Positions 1 to 8,258 of a stretch of DNA of 64,000 nt are shown here, piece after piece. The stretch covers positions 62,001 through 126,000 of the forward strand of contig JARIAR010000023.1 of the NCBI GenBank assembly GCA_029257805.1. Reading direction: 5' to 3'. The notes under the pieces are model-generated. The model ran no database searches. It was not told where the DNA came from and saw only the letters and a program-made list of their open reading frames with translations. Position numbers and translations under genes: made by a program. Each line of letters opens with the position of its first letter. Positions within the stretch are counted from its first letter, which is position 1. Source of the DNA: Blautia sp. (GTDB lineage Bacteria > Bacillota > Clostridia > Lachnospirales > Lachnospiraceae).

Positions 1-542
1 GTCTGATGATGGTGCTTGTATTTGCGCCGGGACTGGCAAAGAATCTTATGGTAAAAGGAATGAAGTTTCTGGAATATTTTCATATTCTGAAACATAGACC
101 GGAACGCCTGGAAAAGCTGGAACAGTCGATGGATCAATATCACGAAACAGCTGCTTTCTGGGCAGGTCATAAAAGGATTATTTTGAATGTGTTTTTGATT
201 ACGTTCTTACAGAGAACTATTTTGTTTACAGTGACATATTGGATTTACTGTGCCTTAGGTTTTCATTCATATGGAATCGTTACAATTACGCTTCTTCAGT
301 CTGTTATTTCTGTTTCGGTGGATATGCTGCCGCTTCCAGGCGGAATGGGAATAAGTGAAACGCTTTATATGGTGATGTTTGCGCCGGTGTTTGGAAAAGT
401 AATGCTTCCTTCCATGCTCTTAAGTCGTGGCATCTCTTATTACGGACAGCTTCTTATTAGTGCTGTTATGACATGTGTGGCACATTTTACTATTGGAAGA
501 AATATAAGAAAAAGAAAAAAGGGGGATATACCGGCATGTTAG
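1..542 (+). CDS. Flippase-like / lysylphosphatidylglycerol synthase TM-region (UPF0104) protein, C-terminal part
   Basis: This is the C-terminal 179 residues of an integral membrane protein whose start lies left of the window; the reading frame is open from base 3. Several hydrophobic helices are visible, and the segment PLPGGMGISE matches the Pro-Gly-Gly-x-Gly-x-x-E signature of the UPF0104/YbhN and MprF transmembrane family. Members sit in the cytoplasmic membrane and are linked to lipid translocation or synthesis. It runs directly into a phosphatidylserine synthase gene, overlapping it by 7 bases, so a membrane-lipid role fits the context. The family call is good; the substrate is unknown. 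Confidence 0.75.
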   Translation, partial: LMMVLVFAPGLAKNLMVKGMKFLEYFHILKHRPERLEKLEQSMDQYHETAAFWAGHKRIILNVFLITFLQRTILFTVTYWIYCALGFHSYGIVTITLLQSVISVSVDMLPLPGGMGISETLYMVMFAPVFGKVMLPSMLLSRGISYYGQLLISAVMTCVAHFTIGRNIRKRKKGDIPAC

Positions 543-1153
543 GTTTTTATGATTATACAGTTGTGTTAACATATATTAGTCTTGGGATTTCTATATTAGG
601 AATGACAAGAGCATTAGAGGGAGACTTCAGAATTGCAATTGCCTGTCTGGCGCTTTCTGGTTTTTGTGATATGTTTGATGGGAAAATTGCCAGAACGAAA
701 AAAAATCGTACAGAGGACGAACAAAAATTTGGAATACAAATAGATTCTTTATGTGATGTTGTATGTTTTGGAATATTTCCGATCATGATCTGTTACTGTC
801 TTGGAATGAGAGGCGCAGTCAGCATTTTTGTATTGGTATTTTATGGAATTGCATCTGTGATCCGTCTTGGATATTTTAATGTAATGGAAGAAAAAAGACA
901 GCAGGAGACAGCAGAGGTGAGACAGTTTTATCAGGGATTGCCAATTACTTCCATGGCGATTATTTTGCCTTTTATTTATCTTATTCGCCGTTATTGGGGA
1001 ATCCATTTTCTGTTTTTCATTCATGTGGCAGTTGTAACAGTTGGAATATTGTTTATTAGTAATATTAAGGTAAAAAAACCGCAAAATCCAGTTGTAATTC
1101 TTCTTGTGGCAGTTGTGGCACTTGCGATTGCAAAAATGTTCCATTTGCTGTAA
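536..1153 (+). CDS. pssA: CDP-diacylglycerol-serine O-phosphatidyltransferase
   Basis: A 205-residue membrane enzyme of the CDP-alcohol phosphatidyltransferase family, predicted to make phosphatidylserine from CDP-diacylglycerol and serine. The signature is readable as D45-x2-D48-G49-x2-A52-R53, then G66-x3-D70-x3-D74; the gap between R53 and G66 is a little longer than in the canonical pattern. About five hydrophobic segments follow. I chose ATG 536 because it has a GGGGG-type ribosome site 9 bases upstream; the frame is open further upstream but without a good start. The next gene is phosphatidylserine decarboxylase, which fixes serine as the likely substrate over glycerol-phosphate or inositol. 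Confidence 0.88.
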   Translation: MLGFYDYTVVLTYISLGISILGMTRALEGDFRIAIACLALSGFCDMFDGKIARTKKNRTEDEQKFGIQIDSLCDVVCFGIFPIMICYCLGMRGAVSIFVLVFYGIASVIRLGYFNVMEEKRQQETAEVRQFYQGLPITSMAIILPFIYLIRRYWGIHFLFFIHVAVVTVGILFISNIKVKKPQNPVVILLVAVVALAIAKMFHLL

Positions 1154-1169
1154 AGAGAAAGGATACGAA

Positions 1170-2063
1170 ATGAAATATATTGACAGAAAAGGTAAGATTA
1201 CCATTGAAGAAAACGGACAGGATAAACTTTTACGGCATTTATATCATGATAGAGGCGGGAAGTTATGTCTGAAGCTTTTAGTGCGCCCTTTTGTGTCGAA
1301 AGGGGCAGGTGTTTTTCTTAACAGCTCTTTTTCAAAGTGGATCATACCGGGATTCGTAAAGAGAAATGGGATTGATTTAAGCGATTATAAGAAGCAGGAA
1401 TTTTGTTCCTATAATGATTTTTTTACAAGAGAAATAAAAGAAGAGTTAAGACCTGTAGCAGAGGATGAAAATATTCTGATAAGTCCGTGTGATGGAAAAG
1501 TGACTGTAAGCAAAATCGGAGAAAAAGAGAAGTTTTATATTAAAGATACAGAATATACGGTTCAGCAACTTTTGAAAAGTAGAAATCTGGCACAGCGTTA
1601 TGTAGGGGGATATGCTGTGATTTTGCGTCTGACAGTAGATGACTATCACCACTATTGCTATGTGGCAGATGGAAAGAAATCATCTGACAGAAAGATTCCG
1701 GGTGTTTTTCATACAGTAAATCCAACCGCAAATGAAGCACGAGCTATATATAAAGAAAATGCCAGGGAGTATACGGTACTGAAAACAAAAGAATTCGGAA
1801 CAATTGTCATGATGGAAGTCGGAGCGATGATGGTGGGAAAAATCACGAATCGCCAAAAAGGAGCTGCCATTGTGAAAAAAGGGCAGGAAAAAGGATATTT
1901 TGAATTTGGAGGCTCAACAGTTATTCTGCTGATACAGCAGGGAAAAGTTCGTATAGACAAAGATCTTCTGAAAAATACAGAGGACGGATATGAGACAATT
2001 ATAAAAATGGGAGAAAGAATCGGTGAATCTAAATTATCAGAAAGAGCTGGAAAAGCTTATTGA
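1170..2063 (+). CDS. psd: Phosphatidylserine decarboxylase
   Basis: A 297-residue pyruvoyl-dependent enzyme converting phosphatidylserine to phosphatidylethanolamine at the membrane. The self-cleavage motif is GGST at residues 247-250, so cleavage between G248 and S249 would give the beta chain and a pyruvoyl alpha chain. D108 (in PCDGK) and H160/H161 (in DDYHHY) match the Asp and His of the processing triad. ATG 1170 follows GAGAAAGGATACGAA; longer in-frame starts overlap pssA and add non-homologous residues. It lies 16 bases after pssA and forms the second step of the same pathway. Confidence 0.92.
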   Translation: MKYIDRKGKITIEENGQDKLLRHLYHDRGGKLCLKLLVRPFVSKGAGVFLNSSFSKWIIPGFVKRNGIDLSDYKKQEFCSYNDFFTREIKEELRPVAEDENILISPCDGKVTVSKIGEKEKFYIKDTEYTVQQLLKSRNLAQRYVGGYAVILRLTVDDYHHYCYVADGKKSSDRKIPGVFHTVNPTANEARAIYKENAREYTVLKTKEFGTIVMMEVGAMMVGKITNRQKGAAIVKKGQEKGYFEFGGSTVILLIQQGKVRIDKDLLKNTEDGYETIIKMGERIGESKLSERAGKAY

Positions 2064-2628
2064 AGGAGTACAGAAAAGCGGGAAAGTTCCAAGATTGTTT
2101 CTTCATAGCTGCTGTGCTCCATGCAGCAGCTATGTAATGGAGTATCTTTCTCAGTATTTTGCTATTACGGTTTTTTATTATAATCCGAATATTTTTCCGC
2201 AGGAAGAATATGCAAAACGTGTAGAAGAAATGAAAAGACTGATAGGAGAGATGAAGTTTCTTCATCCTGTAGAATTTCTGGAAGGCGTTTATGAACCGGA
2301 AAAGTTTTTTGAAATGGCAAAGGGTCTGGAGAAAGTTCCGGAAGGTGGAGAGAGATGTTTCCGATGCTATCGTCTGAGAATGGAAGAGGCAGCCCGTCTG
2401 GCAGCAGAAGGCAGATATGATTATTTTACTACTACCTTATCCATCAGTCCGCTTAAAAACGCCGGAAAAATCAACGAAATTGGGGAGGAATTATCAAAAA
2501 TCTATAAGATTTCACATCTTCCCTCTGATTTTAAAAAGAAGAATGGATATAAACGTTCCATAGAACTTTCTAAAGAGCATGAATTATACAGACAGGATTA
2601 TTGCGGATGTGTATTTTCAAGACGATGA
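2023..2628 (+). CDS. queH: Epoxyqueuosine reductase QueH
   Basis: A 201-residue cytosolic protein of the QueH (former DUF208) family, which reduces epoxyqueuosine to queuosine in tRNA. Cysteine motifs are visible in order: C30-C31-x2-C34 (HSCCAPC), C112-x2-C115, and C194-x-C196 near the end, the set that binds the Fe-S and metal sites in this family. The start is GTG 2023, which has GGGAGAA just upstream and overlaps psd by 41 bases. It ends a lipid-gene cluster, so co-transcription is likely but the functional link is probably only positional. Confidence 0.88.
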   Translation: MNLNYQKELEKLIEGVQKSGKVPRLFLHSCCAPCSSYVMEYLSQYFAITVFYYNPNIFPQEEYAKRVEEMKRLIGEMKFLHPVEFLEGVYEPEKFFEMAKGLEKVPEGGERCFRCYRLRMEEAARLAAEGRYDYFTTTLSISPLKNAGKINEIGEELSKIYKISHLPSDFKKKNGYKRSIELSKEHELYRQDYCGCVFSRR

Positions 2629-2649
2629 TAAAGAGTGTTCGTAAATCCT

Positions 2650-2677
2650 TTGCATTTTTCTGAAAATGTGATACACT
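2650..2677 (+). promoter_or_regulatory. Promoter for argH-asd
   Basis: TTGCAT at 2650-2655 and TACACT at 2672-2677 are 16 bases apart, with a TG upstream of the -10. It lies about 50 bases before the argH start, in the first real gap after queH. Confidence 0.5.
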
Positions 2678-2728
2678 AACACATGAAATTGTTAATAAAT
2701 GAAAAAACAAAGAAATGAGGAGTTAGAT

Positions 2729-4108
2729 ATGGCACAGCTTTGGGGAGGACGTTTCACAAAAGAAACAGATAAATTAGTATATAATTTTAATGCGTCCATT
2801 TCTTTTGATCAGAAATTTTATCAGCAGGATATACGCGGCAGTAAAGCGCATGTTCAGATGCTGGCAAAGCAGGGGATTCTGACGGAAGAAGAAAAGGACG
2901 CTATTATAAAGGGACTTGATGGAATTCTTAAAGATGTACAGGATGGAAAACTTCTGATCACATCAGAATATGAAGATATTCATAGCTTCGTGGAAGCCAA
3001 CCTGATTTCCCGTATTGGAGATGCAGGAAAAAAACTGCATACAGGGCGAAGCAGAAATGATCAGGTAGCCCTTGACATGAAGCTTTATGTAAGGGATGAA
3101 ATAGATGAGATCGATCATGAAATAAAAAAACTTTTGCTTGCAATTCAGAAGATAATGGAAGAACATGTATATACATATATGCCTGGTTTTACACATCTTC
3201 AGAAAGCTCAGCCAGTGACGCTTGCACATCATATGGGAGCTTACTTTGAGATGTTTCGAAGAGACAGGGGAAGACTTGGAGATATTCGTAAGCGTATGAA
3301 TACGTGTCCGCTTGGTGCGGGAGCACTTGCAGGAACCACATATCCTCTTGACAGAGAATATACGGCTCAGCTTCTTGGATTTGATCAGGCAACAAGAAAT
3401 AGTATGGATTCTGTTTCAGATCGAGATTATGTAATTGAACTTTTAAGTGCACTTTCTACAATTATGATGCATCTCAGTCGTTTTTCGGAAGAGATCATTT
3501 TGTGGAATTCAAATGAGTATCGTTTTGTGGAAATTGATGATGCCTATAGTACGGGAAGCAGTATCATGCCACAGAAAAAAAATCCGGATATTGCAGAATT
3601 GGTAAGAGGAAAAACAGGTCGTGTTTATGGTGCGCTTTCCGCAATCTTAACAACAATGAAAGGAATTCCTCTTGCTTATAACAAGGACATGCAGGAAGAT
3701 AAAGAACTGACATTTGATGCGATTGATACTGTAAAAGGCTGTCTGGCATTGTTTACAGGGATGGTTTCCACCCTGCAGTTTCATAAAACAGAAATGGAAG
3801 CCAGCGCAAAAAATGGTTTTACAAATGCAACAGATGCAGCTGATTATCTTGTGAATCACGGTGTACCTTTCAGGGATGCTCATGGAATTGTTGGGCGCCT
3901 TGTGCTTACCTGCCTTGAAAAAGGAATTTCCCTGGATGAGTTGTCCCTGGGCGAGTATCAGGAGATCAGTCCTGTATTTGAAGAGGATATTTACGAAGCA
4001 ATCAGTATGCGTACATGCGTAGAAAAAAGGAAGACTCTTGGGGCACCAGGTCCGGAAGTAATGGAAATGGTCATTCAGGAAAATAAAGAATATTTAGCAA
4101 AAGAATGA
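2729..4108 (+). CDS. argH: Argininosuccinate lyase
   Basis: A 459-residue cytosolic enzyme of the fumarase/aspartase superfamily, cleaving argininosuccinate to arginine and fumarate. The superfamily signature GSSIMPQKKNPD is present near residues 273-284, and TGRSRNDQVA lies in the N-terminal active-site region. ATG 2729 (MAQLWGGRF) matches the usual ArgH start and has GAGGAG 7 bases upstream; an earlier in-frame ATG at 2699 adds ten atypical residues. The asd gene follows after 12 bases, an amino-acid biosynthesis pair. The genes for the other arginine steps are not in the window. Confidence 0.95.
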   Translation: MAQLWGGRFTKETDKLVYNFNASISFDQKFYQQDIRGSKAHVQMLAKQGILTEEEKDAIIKGLDGILKDVQDGKLLITSEYEDIHSFVEANLISRIGDAGKKLHTGRSRNDQVALDMKLYVRDEIDEIDHEIKKLLLAIQKIMEEHVYTYMPGFTHLQKAQPVTLAHHMGAYFEMFRRDRGRLGDIRKRMNTCPLGAGALAGTTYPLDREYTAQLLGFDQATRNSMDSVSDRDYVIELLSALSTIMMHLSRFSEEIILWNSNEYRFVEIDDAYSTGSSIMPQKKNPDIAELVRGKTGRVYGALSAILTTMKGIPLAYNKDMQEDKELTFDAIDTVKGCLALFTGMVSTLQFHKTEMEASAKNGFTNATDAADYLVNHGVPFRDAHGIVGRLVLTCLEKGISLDELSLGEYQEISPVFEEDIYEAISMRTCVEKRKTLGAPGPEVMEMVIQENKEYLAKE

Positions 4109-4120
4109 GGAGGCAGTAAG

Positions 4121-5206
4121 ATGAGTGGGAAATTAAAAGTTGGCATTTTAGGGGCAACAGGAATGGTAGGACAGAGATTTATTTCTCTTTTGGAAAATCA
4201 TCCCTGGTTTGAAGTAGTAACAGTAGCTGCAAGTGCGAGAAGTGCAGGAAAATCATATGAGGAGGCAGTTGGAAGCAGATGGAAAATGGATACTCCAATG
4301 CCGGAAACTGTAAAAAATCTGACGGTTATGAATGTCAGTGAAGTGGAAAAGGTTGCAGAGACTGTAGATTTTGTTTTTTCAGCAGTTGATATGACAAAAG
4401 AAGAAATAAAAGCAATTGAAGAAGCATATGCAAAGACAGAAACACCGGTAGTATCAAATAATAGTGCGCATCGTTGGACACCGGATGTTCCTATGGTTGT
4501 TCCGGAAATAAATCCAGAGCATTTTGAAGTGATTGAATCTCAGAAAAAACGACTGGGAACAACGAGAGGATTTATAGCAGTAAAACCGAATTGCTCTATT
4601 CAGAGTTATGCCCCTGTTTTAACAGCATGGAAAGAGTTTGAACCGTATGAAGTGGTTGCGACTACATACCAGGCAATTTCCGGAGCAGGAAAAACATTTA
4701 AAGACTGGCCGGAAATGAATGGAAATATTATTCCGTATATTGGTGGAGAAGAAGAAAAAAGTGAGAAAGAGCCGCTTAGGATCTGGGGTAAAATTGAAAA
4801 CGGCGAAATTGTTCCGGCTTCTGAACCTGTTATTACATGTCAGTGTATTCGCGTTCCTGTTTTAAATGGACATACAGCTGCTGTGTTTGTGAAGTTTCGC
4901 AAAAAGCCAACAAAAGAACAGTTGATAGCTGCTTTGAAAGATTTTAAAGGTTTTCCTCAGGAGGCGGATCTTCCAAGTGCACCGAAGCAGTTTATTCAGT
5001 ATCTGGAAGAAGACAACAGACCGCAGGTTGCACTGGATGTCGATTATGAAAACGGAATGGGTGTTTCCGTAGGAAGAATCAGAGAAGATAGTGTATATGA
5101 TTATAAATTTGTAGGTCTTTCTCATAATACGGTAAGAGGCGCTGCAGGCGGAGCAATTTTGTGTGCAGAGACTTTAAAACAAAAAGGATATATTCAGGCA
5201 AAGTAA
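4121..5206 (+). CDS. asd: Aspartate-semialdehyde dehydrogenase (archaeal/fungal-like type)
   Basis: A 361-residue NADPH-dependent enzyme that reduces aspartyl phosphate to aspartate semialdehyde, feeding lysine/diaminopimelate, threonine and methionine. The N-terminal Rossmann motif GILGATGMVGQ is clear, and the catalytic cysteine is C158 in KPNCSIQ. The segment with ATTYQAISGAG and the length resemble the archaeal/yeast class of Asd rather than the E. coli class; this type is also found in clostridia. A strong GAGG ribosome site precedes ATG 4121. A stem-loop terminator follows the stop. Confidence 0.92.
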   Translation: MSGKLKVGILGATGMVGQRFISLLENHPWFEVVTVAASARSAGKSYEEAVGSRWKMDTPMPETVKNLTVMNVSEVEKVAETVDFVFSAVDMTKEEIKAIEEAYAKTETPVVSNNSAHRWTPDVPMVVPEINPEHFEVIESQKKRLGTTRGFIAVKPNCSIQSYAPVLTAWKEFEPYEVVATTYQAISGAGKTFKDWPEMNGNIIPYIGGEEEKSEKEPLRIWGKIENGEIVPASEPVITCQCIRVPVLNGHTAAVFVKFRKKPTKEQLIAALKDFKGFPQEADLPSAPKQFIQYLEEDNRPQVALDVDYENGMGVSVGRIREDSVYDYKFVGLSHNTVRGAAGGAILCAETLKQKGYIQAK

Positions 5207-5217
5207 ATATTCAGAGT

Positions 5218-5252
5218 AATGCCGCAGTCTAAATGGCTGCGGCATTGTCTTT
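5218..5252 (+). terminator. Rho-independent terminator after asd
   Basis: AATGCCGCAG (5218-5227) pairs with CTGCGGCATT (5237-5246) around a 9-base loop, followed by a short T-rich tract. It separates argH-asd from the selenium genes. Confidence 0.8.
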
Positions 5253-5278
5253 ACGGAAGAATTGTTCTGTGGTAAAAT
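5250..5278 (+). promoter_or_regulatory. Promoter for selB-selD-selA
   Basis: TTTACG (5250-5255) and TAAAAT (5273-5278) with 17-base spacing lie directly after the asd terminator. A start site about 7 bases past the -10 would fall at 5285, the A of the selB ATG, so the transcript may be leaderless. No Shine-Dalgarno sequence precedes selB. Confidence 0.5.
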
Positions 5279-5284
5279 AAAAAA

Positions 5285-7198
5285 ATGGAAAATTGGATTA
5301 TTGGAACAGCAGGACATGTAGATCATGGAAAAACGACTCTGGTAAAATGTCTTACAGGAATCGACACGGATCGTCTTGCAGAAGAAAAACAGCGGGGAAT
5401 GACCATAGAAAATGGATTTGCATTTTTGGAATTTCCGGGAAACAAAAGAGCAGGGATCGTAGATGTTCCCGGACATGAAAAATTTATAAGAACAATGGCT
5501 GCCGGTGCATGGGGAATAGATTTTGTTATGCTGGTAATCGCAGCAGACGAGGGAGTGCAGCCACAGACAGAGGAGCATCTTGAAATTCTCTCTTTACTAG
5601 GAATAAAAGCAGGGCTTGTTGTATTGACAAAATGCGATCTTGTTTCCAAAGAGCGTTATTTGGAAACAGAGTCCGAAATTTATAAAAAAATAAAAGGAAC
5701 CTTTTTGGAAAAATCACCTATTGTAAGAGTCAGTTGTCGAACTGGAGAGGGCATCTCTGATTTAAACAAAATTCTGGCAGAATTTTGTTCCCGCACAAAA
5801 AAAGAAAGAGGAGAAGAAGATTCTCAACAGGCATATCTCCCCATAGATCGTATATTTAGTATAAACGGGACAGGTCTTGTAGTTACCGGGACGCTGGCTG
5901 GAGGGGAGATAAAGAAAGGAGAAGAGCTTTCTTTGTATCCGGGAGGATTTCCAGTGAGAGTACGAGGAATCCAAACATATGGAGAAGAGGTTCAGAAAGC
6001 TTATTGCGGTCAAAGGACAGCATTAAATCTGACAGGACAGGGAAAGACAAAAATTGAAAAGGGTATGATCCTCGCACCGCAGGGAAGAATCTGTTCGTCC
6101 AGGTTTCTTGATGTAAAAGTGGAAGTATGTAAAGGAAGTAGCCGTATGATTTCGCAGGGCAGTCCGGTTCATTTGCACCTTGGAACAGACGAAACAGTAG
6201 CACGTGTTTTCTTTTTGGATGGAAAAGCTCGAAAGCCGGGGGAATGGGGTTATGCGCAGCTTCGTCTGGAAAAAGAAATGGCGGCAAGATGGGGACAACG
6301 CTTTATTATCCGGTTTTATTCACCTCTTGAGACAGTTGGCGGCGGTATGATTCTGGACAGCGCCCCTTCCCGGCATAAGAATAAAAAAAAGCTGGAGGAA
6401 TCATGTAGTATAAAGGAAAATGGCAGTAAAGAAGACAGACTTGCCCTTGTTTATAAAGAACATTGGGGAAAAATCTTTTCTCTTGAAGAGGCATCTGTAT
6501 ATTGTGGGATTTCTTTGAAACAGGCAGAAAAAGCGGCGGTTAGTTTAATAAAAAAAGGAATTTTGAGGCAGGTAGAAAAAGATCGTTTTATCCATGAACA
6601 GGAATTTACGTATATGAAAGAGCAGGTGAAAGCGTTTATACAGGAATTTCATGAAGCGAATCCTCTTTTGCCTGGAATGCGGCAGGGAGAACTGACAGCG
6701 CGGCTTCAGAAACAAAGCGGATATATGAAAGCGGGAAATTTGATTCCGTTTCTTTTAGAAGAACATGTTCTTGTAGAAAGAAAACATATTTTTTCCAGTC
6801 CGGATTTTACATCGGCAGGGAAAGAAAATCCTTTGTATAGGGAAATAGAGCAGGATTATCAAAATGCTGGTTTTCACCTTTTTACGACAGCTTTGTATCA
6901 AAAAGATCATGAAAATCGAAAAGGTTTTAAAACAGTTTTTACGGCACTTTTAAAAAGAGGGATTATTATTCGGTTAAATGAGCAGTATTGTATTCATGAA
7001 ATATATTATAAAGATGCGGTAAAAACAATCTATCATTTGTCAGAACAGAATGGAATAATAGAAACAGGGATATTTCGAGATGTTCTTTCCTGCTCAAGAA
7101 AAGCAGCGATTTCTTTACTGGAATATTTTGATAAAAAAGGAATTACGCAGAGGGTAGAAGCAGGCAGGATCTTGAAAAAGGATAGTGAAGGGAGGTGA
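5285..7198 (+). CDS. selB: Selenocysteine-specific elongation factor SelB
   Basis: A 637-residue GTPase that delivers Sec-tRNA(Sec) to ribosomes at UGA codons followed by a SECIS hairpin. GTPase motifs are visible: GHVDHGKTT (residues 10-18), a DVPGHEKF switch-II motif and TKCD. EF-Tu-like beta-barrel domains follow, then from about residue 380 a C-terminal region of winged-helix repeats, as expected for SECIS RNA binding. The start MENWIIGTAGHVDHG is the family's normal N-terminus, yet there is no ribosome binding site before it. It heads a tight selB-selD-selA operon, with selD beginning 5 bases after the stop. Confidence 0.95.
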   Translation: MENWIIGTAGHVDHGKTTLVKCLTGIDTDRLAEEKQRGMTIENGFAFLEFPGNKRAGIVDVPGHEKFIRTMAAGAWGIDFVMLVIAADEGVQPQTEEHLEILSLLGIKAGLVVLTKCDLVSKERYLETESEIYKKIKGTFLEKSPIVRVSCRTGEGISDLNKILAEFCSRTKKERGEEDSQQAYLPIDRIFSINGTGLVVTGTLAGGEIKKGEELSLYPGGFPVRVRGIQTYGEEVQKAYCGQRTALNLTGQGKTKIEKGMILAPQGRICSSRFLDVKVEVCKGSSRMISQGSPVHLHLGTDETVARVFFLDGKARKPGEWGYAQLRLEKEMAARWGQRFIIRFYSPLETVGGGMILDSAPSRHKNKKKLEESCSIKENGSKEDRLALVYKEHWGKIFSLEEASVYCGISLKQAEKAAVSLIKKGILRQVEKDRFIHEQEFTYMKEQVKAFIQEFHEANPLLPGMRQGELTARLQKQSGYMKAGNLIPFLLEEHVLVERKHIFSSPDFTSAGKENPLYREIEQDYQNAGFHLFTTALYQKDHENRKGFKTVFTALLKRGIIIRLNEQYCIHEIYYKDAVKTIYHLSEQNGIIETGIFRDVLSCSRKAAISLLEYFDKKGITQRVEAGRILKKDSEGR

Positions 7199-7203
7199 AG
7201 GCG

Positions 7204-8244
7204 ATGAGCCAGGAAGAAAAAATTCGTTTAACAACGCTTGCGCAAACATCAGGATGAGCGGCAAAAGCAGGTCCTAAGACCCTTGCTCAAGTTTTGAGCA
7301 AGTTACCAAAATTTCAGGATGCAAGGCTTCTTGTAGGAACTGAGACAGCAGATGATGCAGCTGTTTATGAGATTTCAAAGGAGCTTGCAATTATCCAGAC
7401 AGTGGATTTTTTTACTCCGGTAGTAGATGATCCATATACATTTGGACAGATTGCAGCGGCAAATGCATTAAGTGATATTTATGCAATGGGCGGGGAACCT
7501 CGTCTTGCGTTAAATGTCGCGGCCTTTCCATCCTGTCTTCCGCCTGATATACTGGGAGATATTCTGGCAGGGGGAGCAGATAAAGTAATGGAAGCAGGAG
7601 CCGTGCTTGCCGGAGGGCATACAATCATGGATGATGAACCGAAATATGGGCTTTGTGTAACCGGCTTTGTTCATCCGAAGAAAGTATGGACCAATAACGG
7701 CGCAAAACAAGGCGATATCCTTATTCTTACAAAACCTCTTGGAAGCGGGATTTTAACAACTGCAGAAAAAGGCGGGATGGTATCGGAGGAAGAGATAAAA
7801 AAAGCAATCCATACAATGGCGTACTTAAATAAATATGCCTGTGAGGCTGTGCAGGATTTAAGAGTACATGGATGTACTGACATTACAGGGTTTGGATTGG
7901 CTGGACATGCAGGAGAAATGGCAGAAGGAAGTCAAAAAACAATTTTGATTCATTCCGGAAAAGTTCCTGTTCTGGATGGCGCATTGACATATGCTTCCAT
8001 GGGCTTTGTGCCAGCAGGGGCATATCGAAATCGGGAATATGTTTCAGCTGAGATATCCCGGAACATACAAGGGCAGCCGATTGAAGATATTTTATATGAT
8101 CCACAGACATCTGGCGGTTTGCTTATTTCCATTCATCCGGGAGATGTACAGGAGGCTGTAAAACGCCTTTCCACATTGGAAATTCCAGGCACCATAATTG
8201 GAGAAGTAATAGAAAAGCAGGAAAAGAGTCTTCTGCTTGATTAA
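7204..8244 (+). CDS. selD: Selenide, water dikinase, a selenocysteine-containing selenoprotein
   Basis: This makes selenophosphate from selenide and ATP, the selenium donor for Sec-tRNA and other selenium modifications. ATG 7204 follows an excellent GGGAGGTG site. Codon 18 is an in-frame TGA (7255-7257) that falls exactly where the family's catalytic Cys/Sec sits: T-S-G-U-A-A-K, with the conserved Lys at 21. Reading through gives a normal 346-residue SelD. A hairpin suitable as SECIS follows (see separate entry). A caller treating TGA as stop would begin at TTG 7294 and lose the catalytic N-terminus. selA begins 14 bases past the stop; an alternative selA start overlaps it. Confidence 0.93.
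7255..7302 (+). promoter_or_regulatory. Sec UGA codon and bacterial SECIS hairpin in selD
   Basis: TGA at 7255-7257 is followed by CTTGCTCA (7282-7289), loop AGTTT (7290-7294), then TGAGCAAG (7295-7302): a perfect 8-bp stem with G as second loop base, the apical loop beginning 32 bases after the TGA. This fits the bacterial SECIS model (loop about 16-37 bases downstream, G in the first two loop positions). A small GGTC/GACC stem lies between (7270-7281). Confidence 0.82.
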
Positions 8245-8258
8245 TGGAGATAGAAAGT

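Noticed and set aside
7294-8244. selD starting at TTG 7294
   Set aside because: It begins inside the SECIS loop, lacks a ribosome site and misses the catalytic Sec and Lys; the frame upstream through TGA is clearly the real N-terminus.
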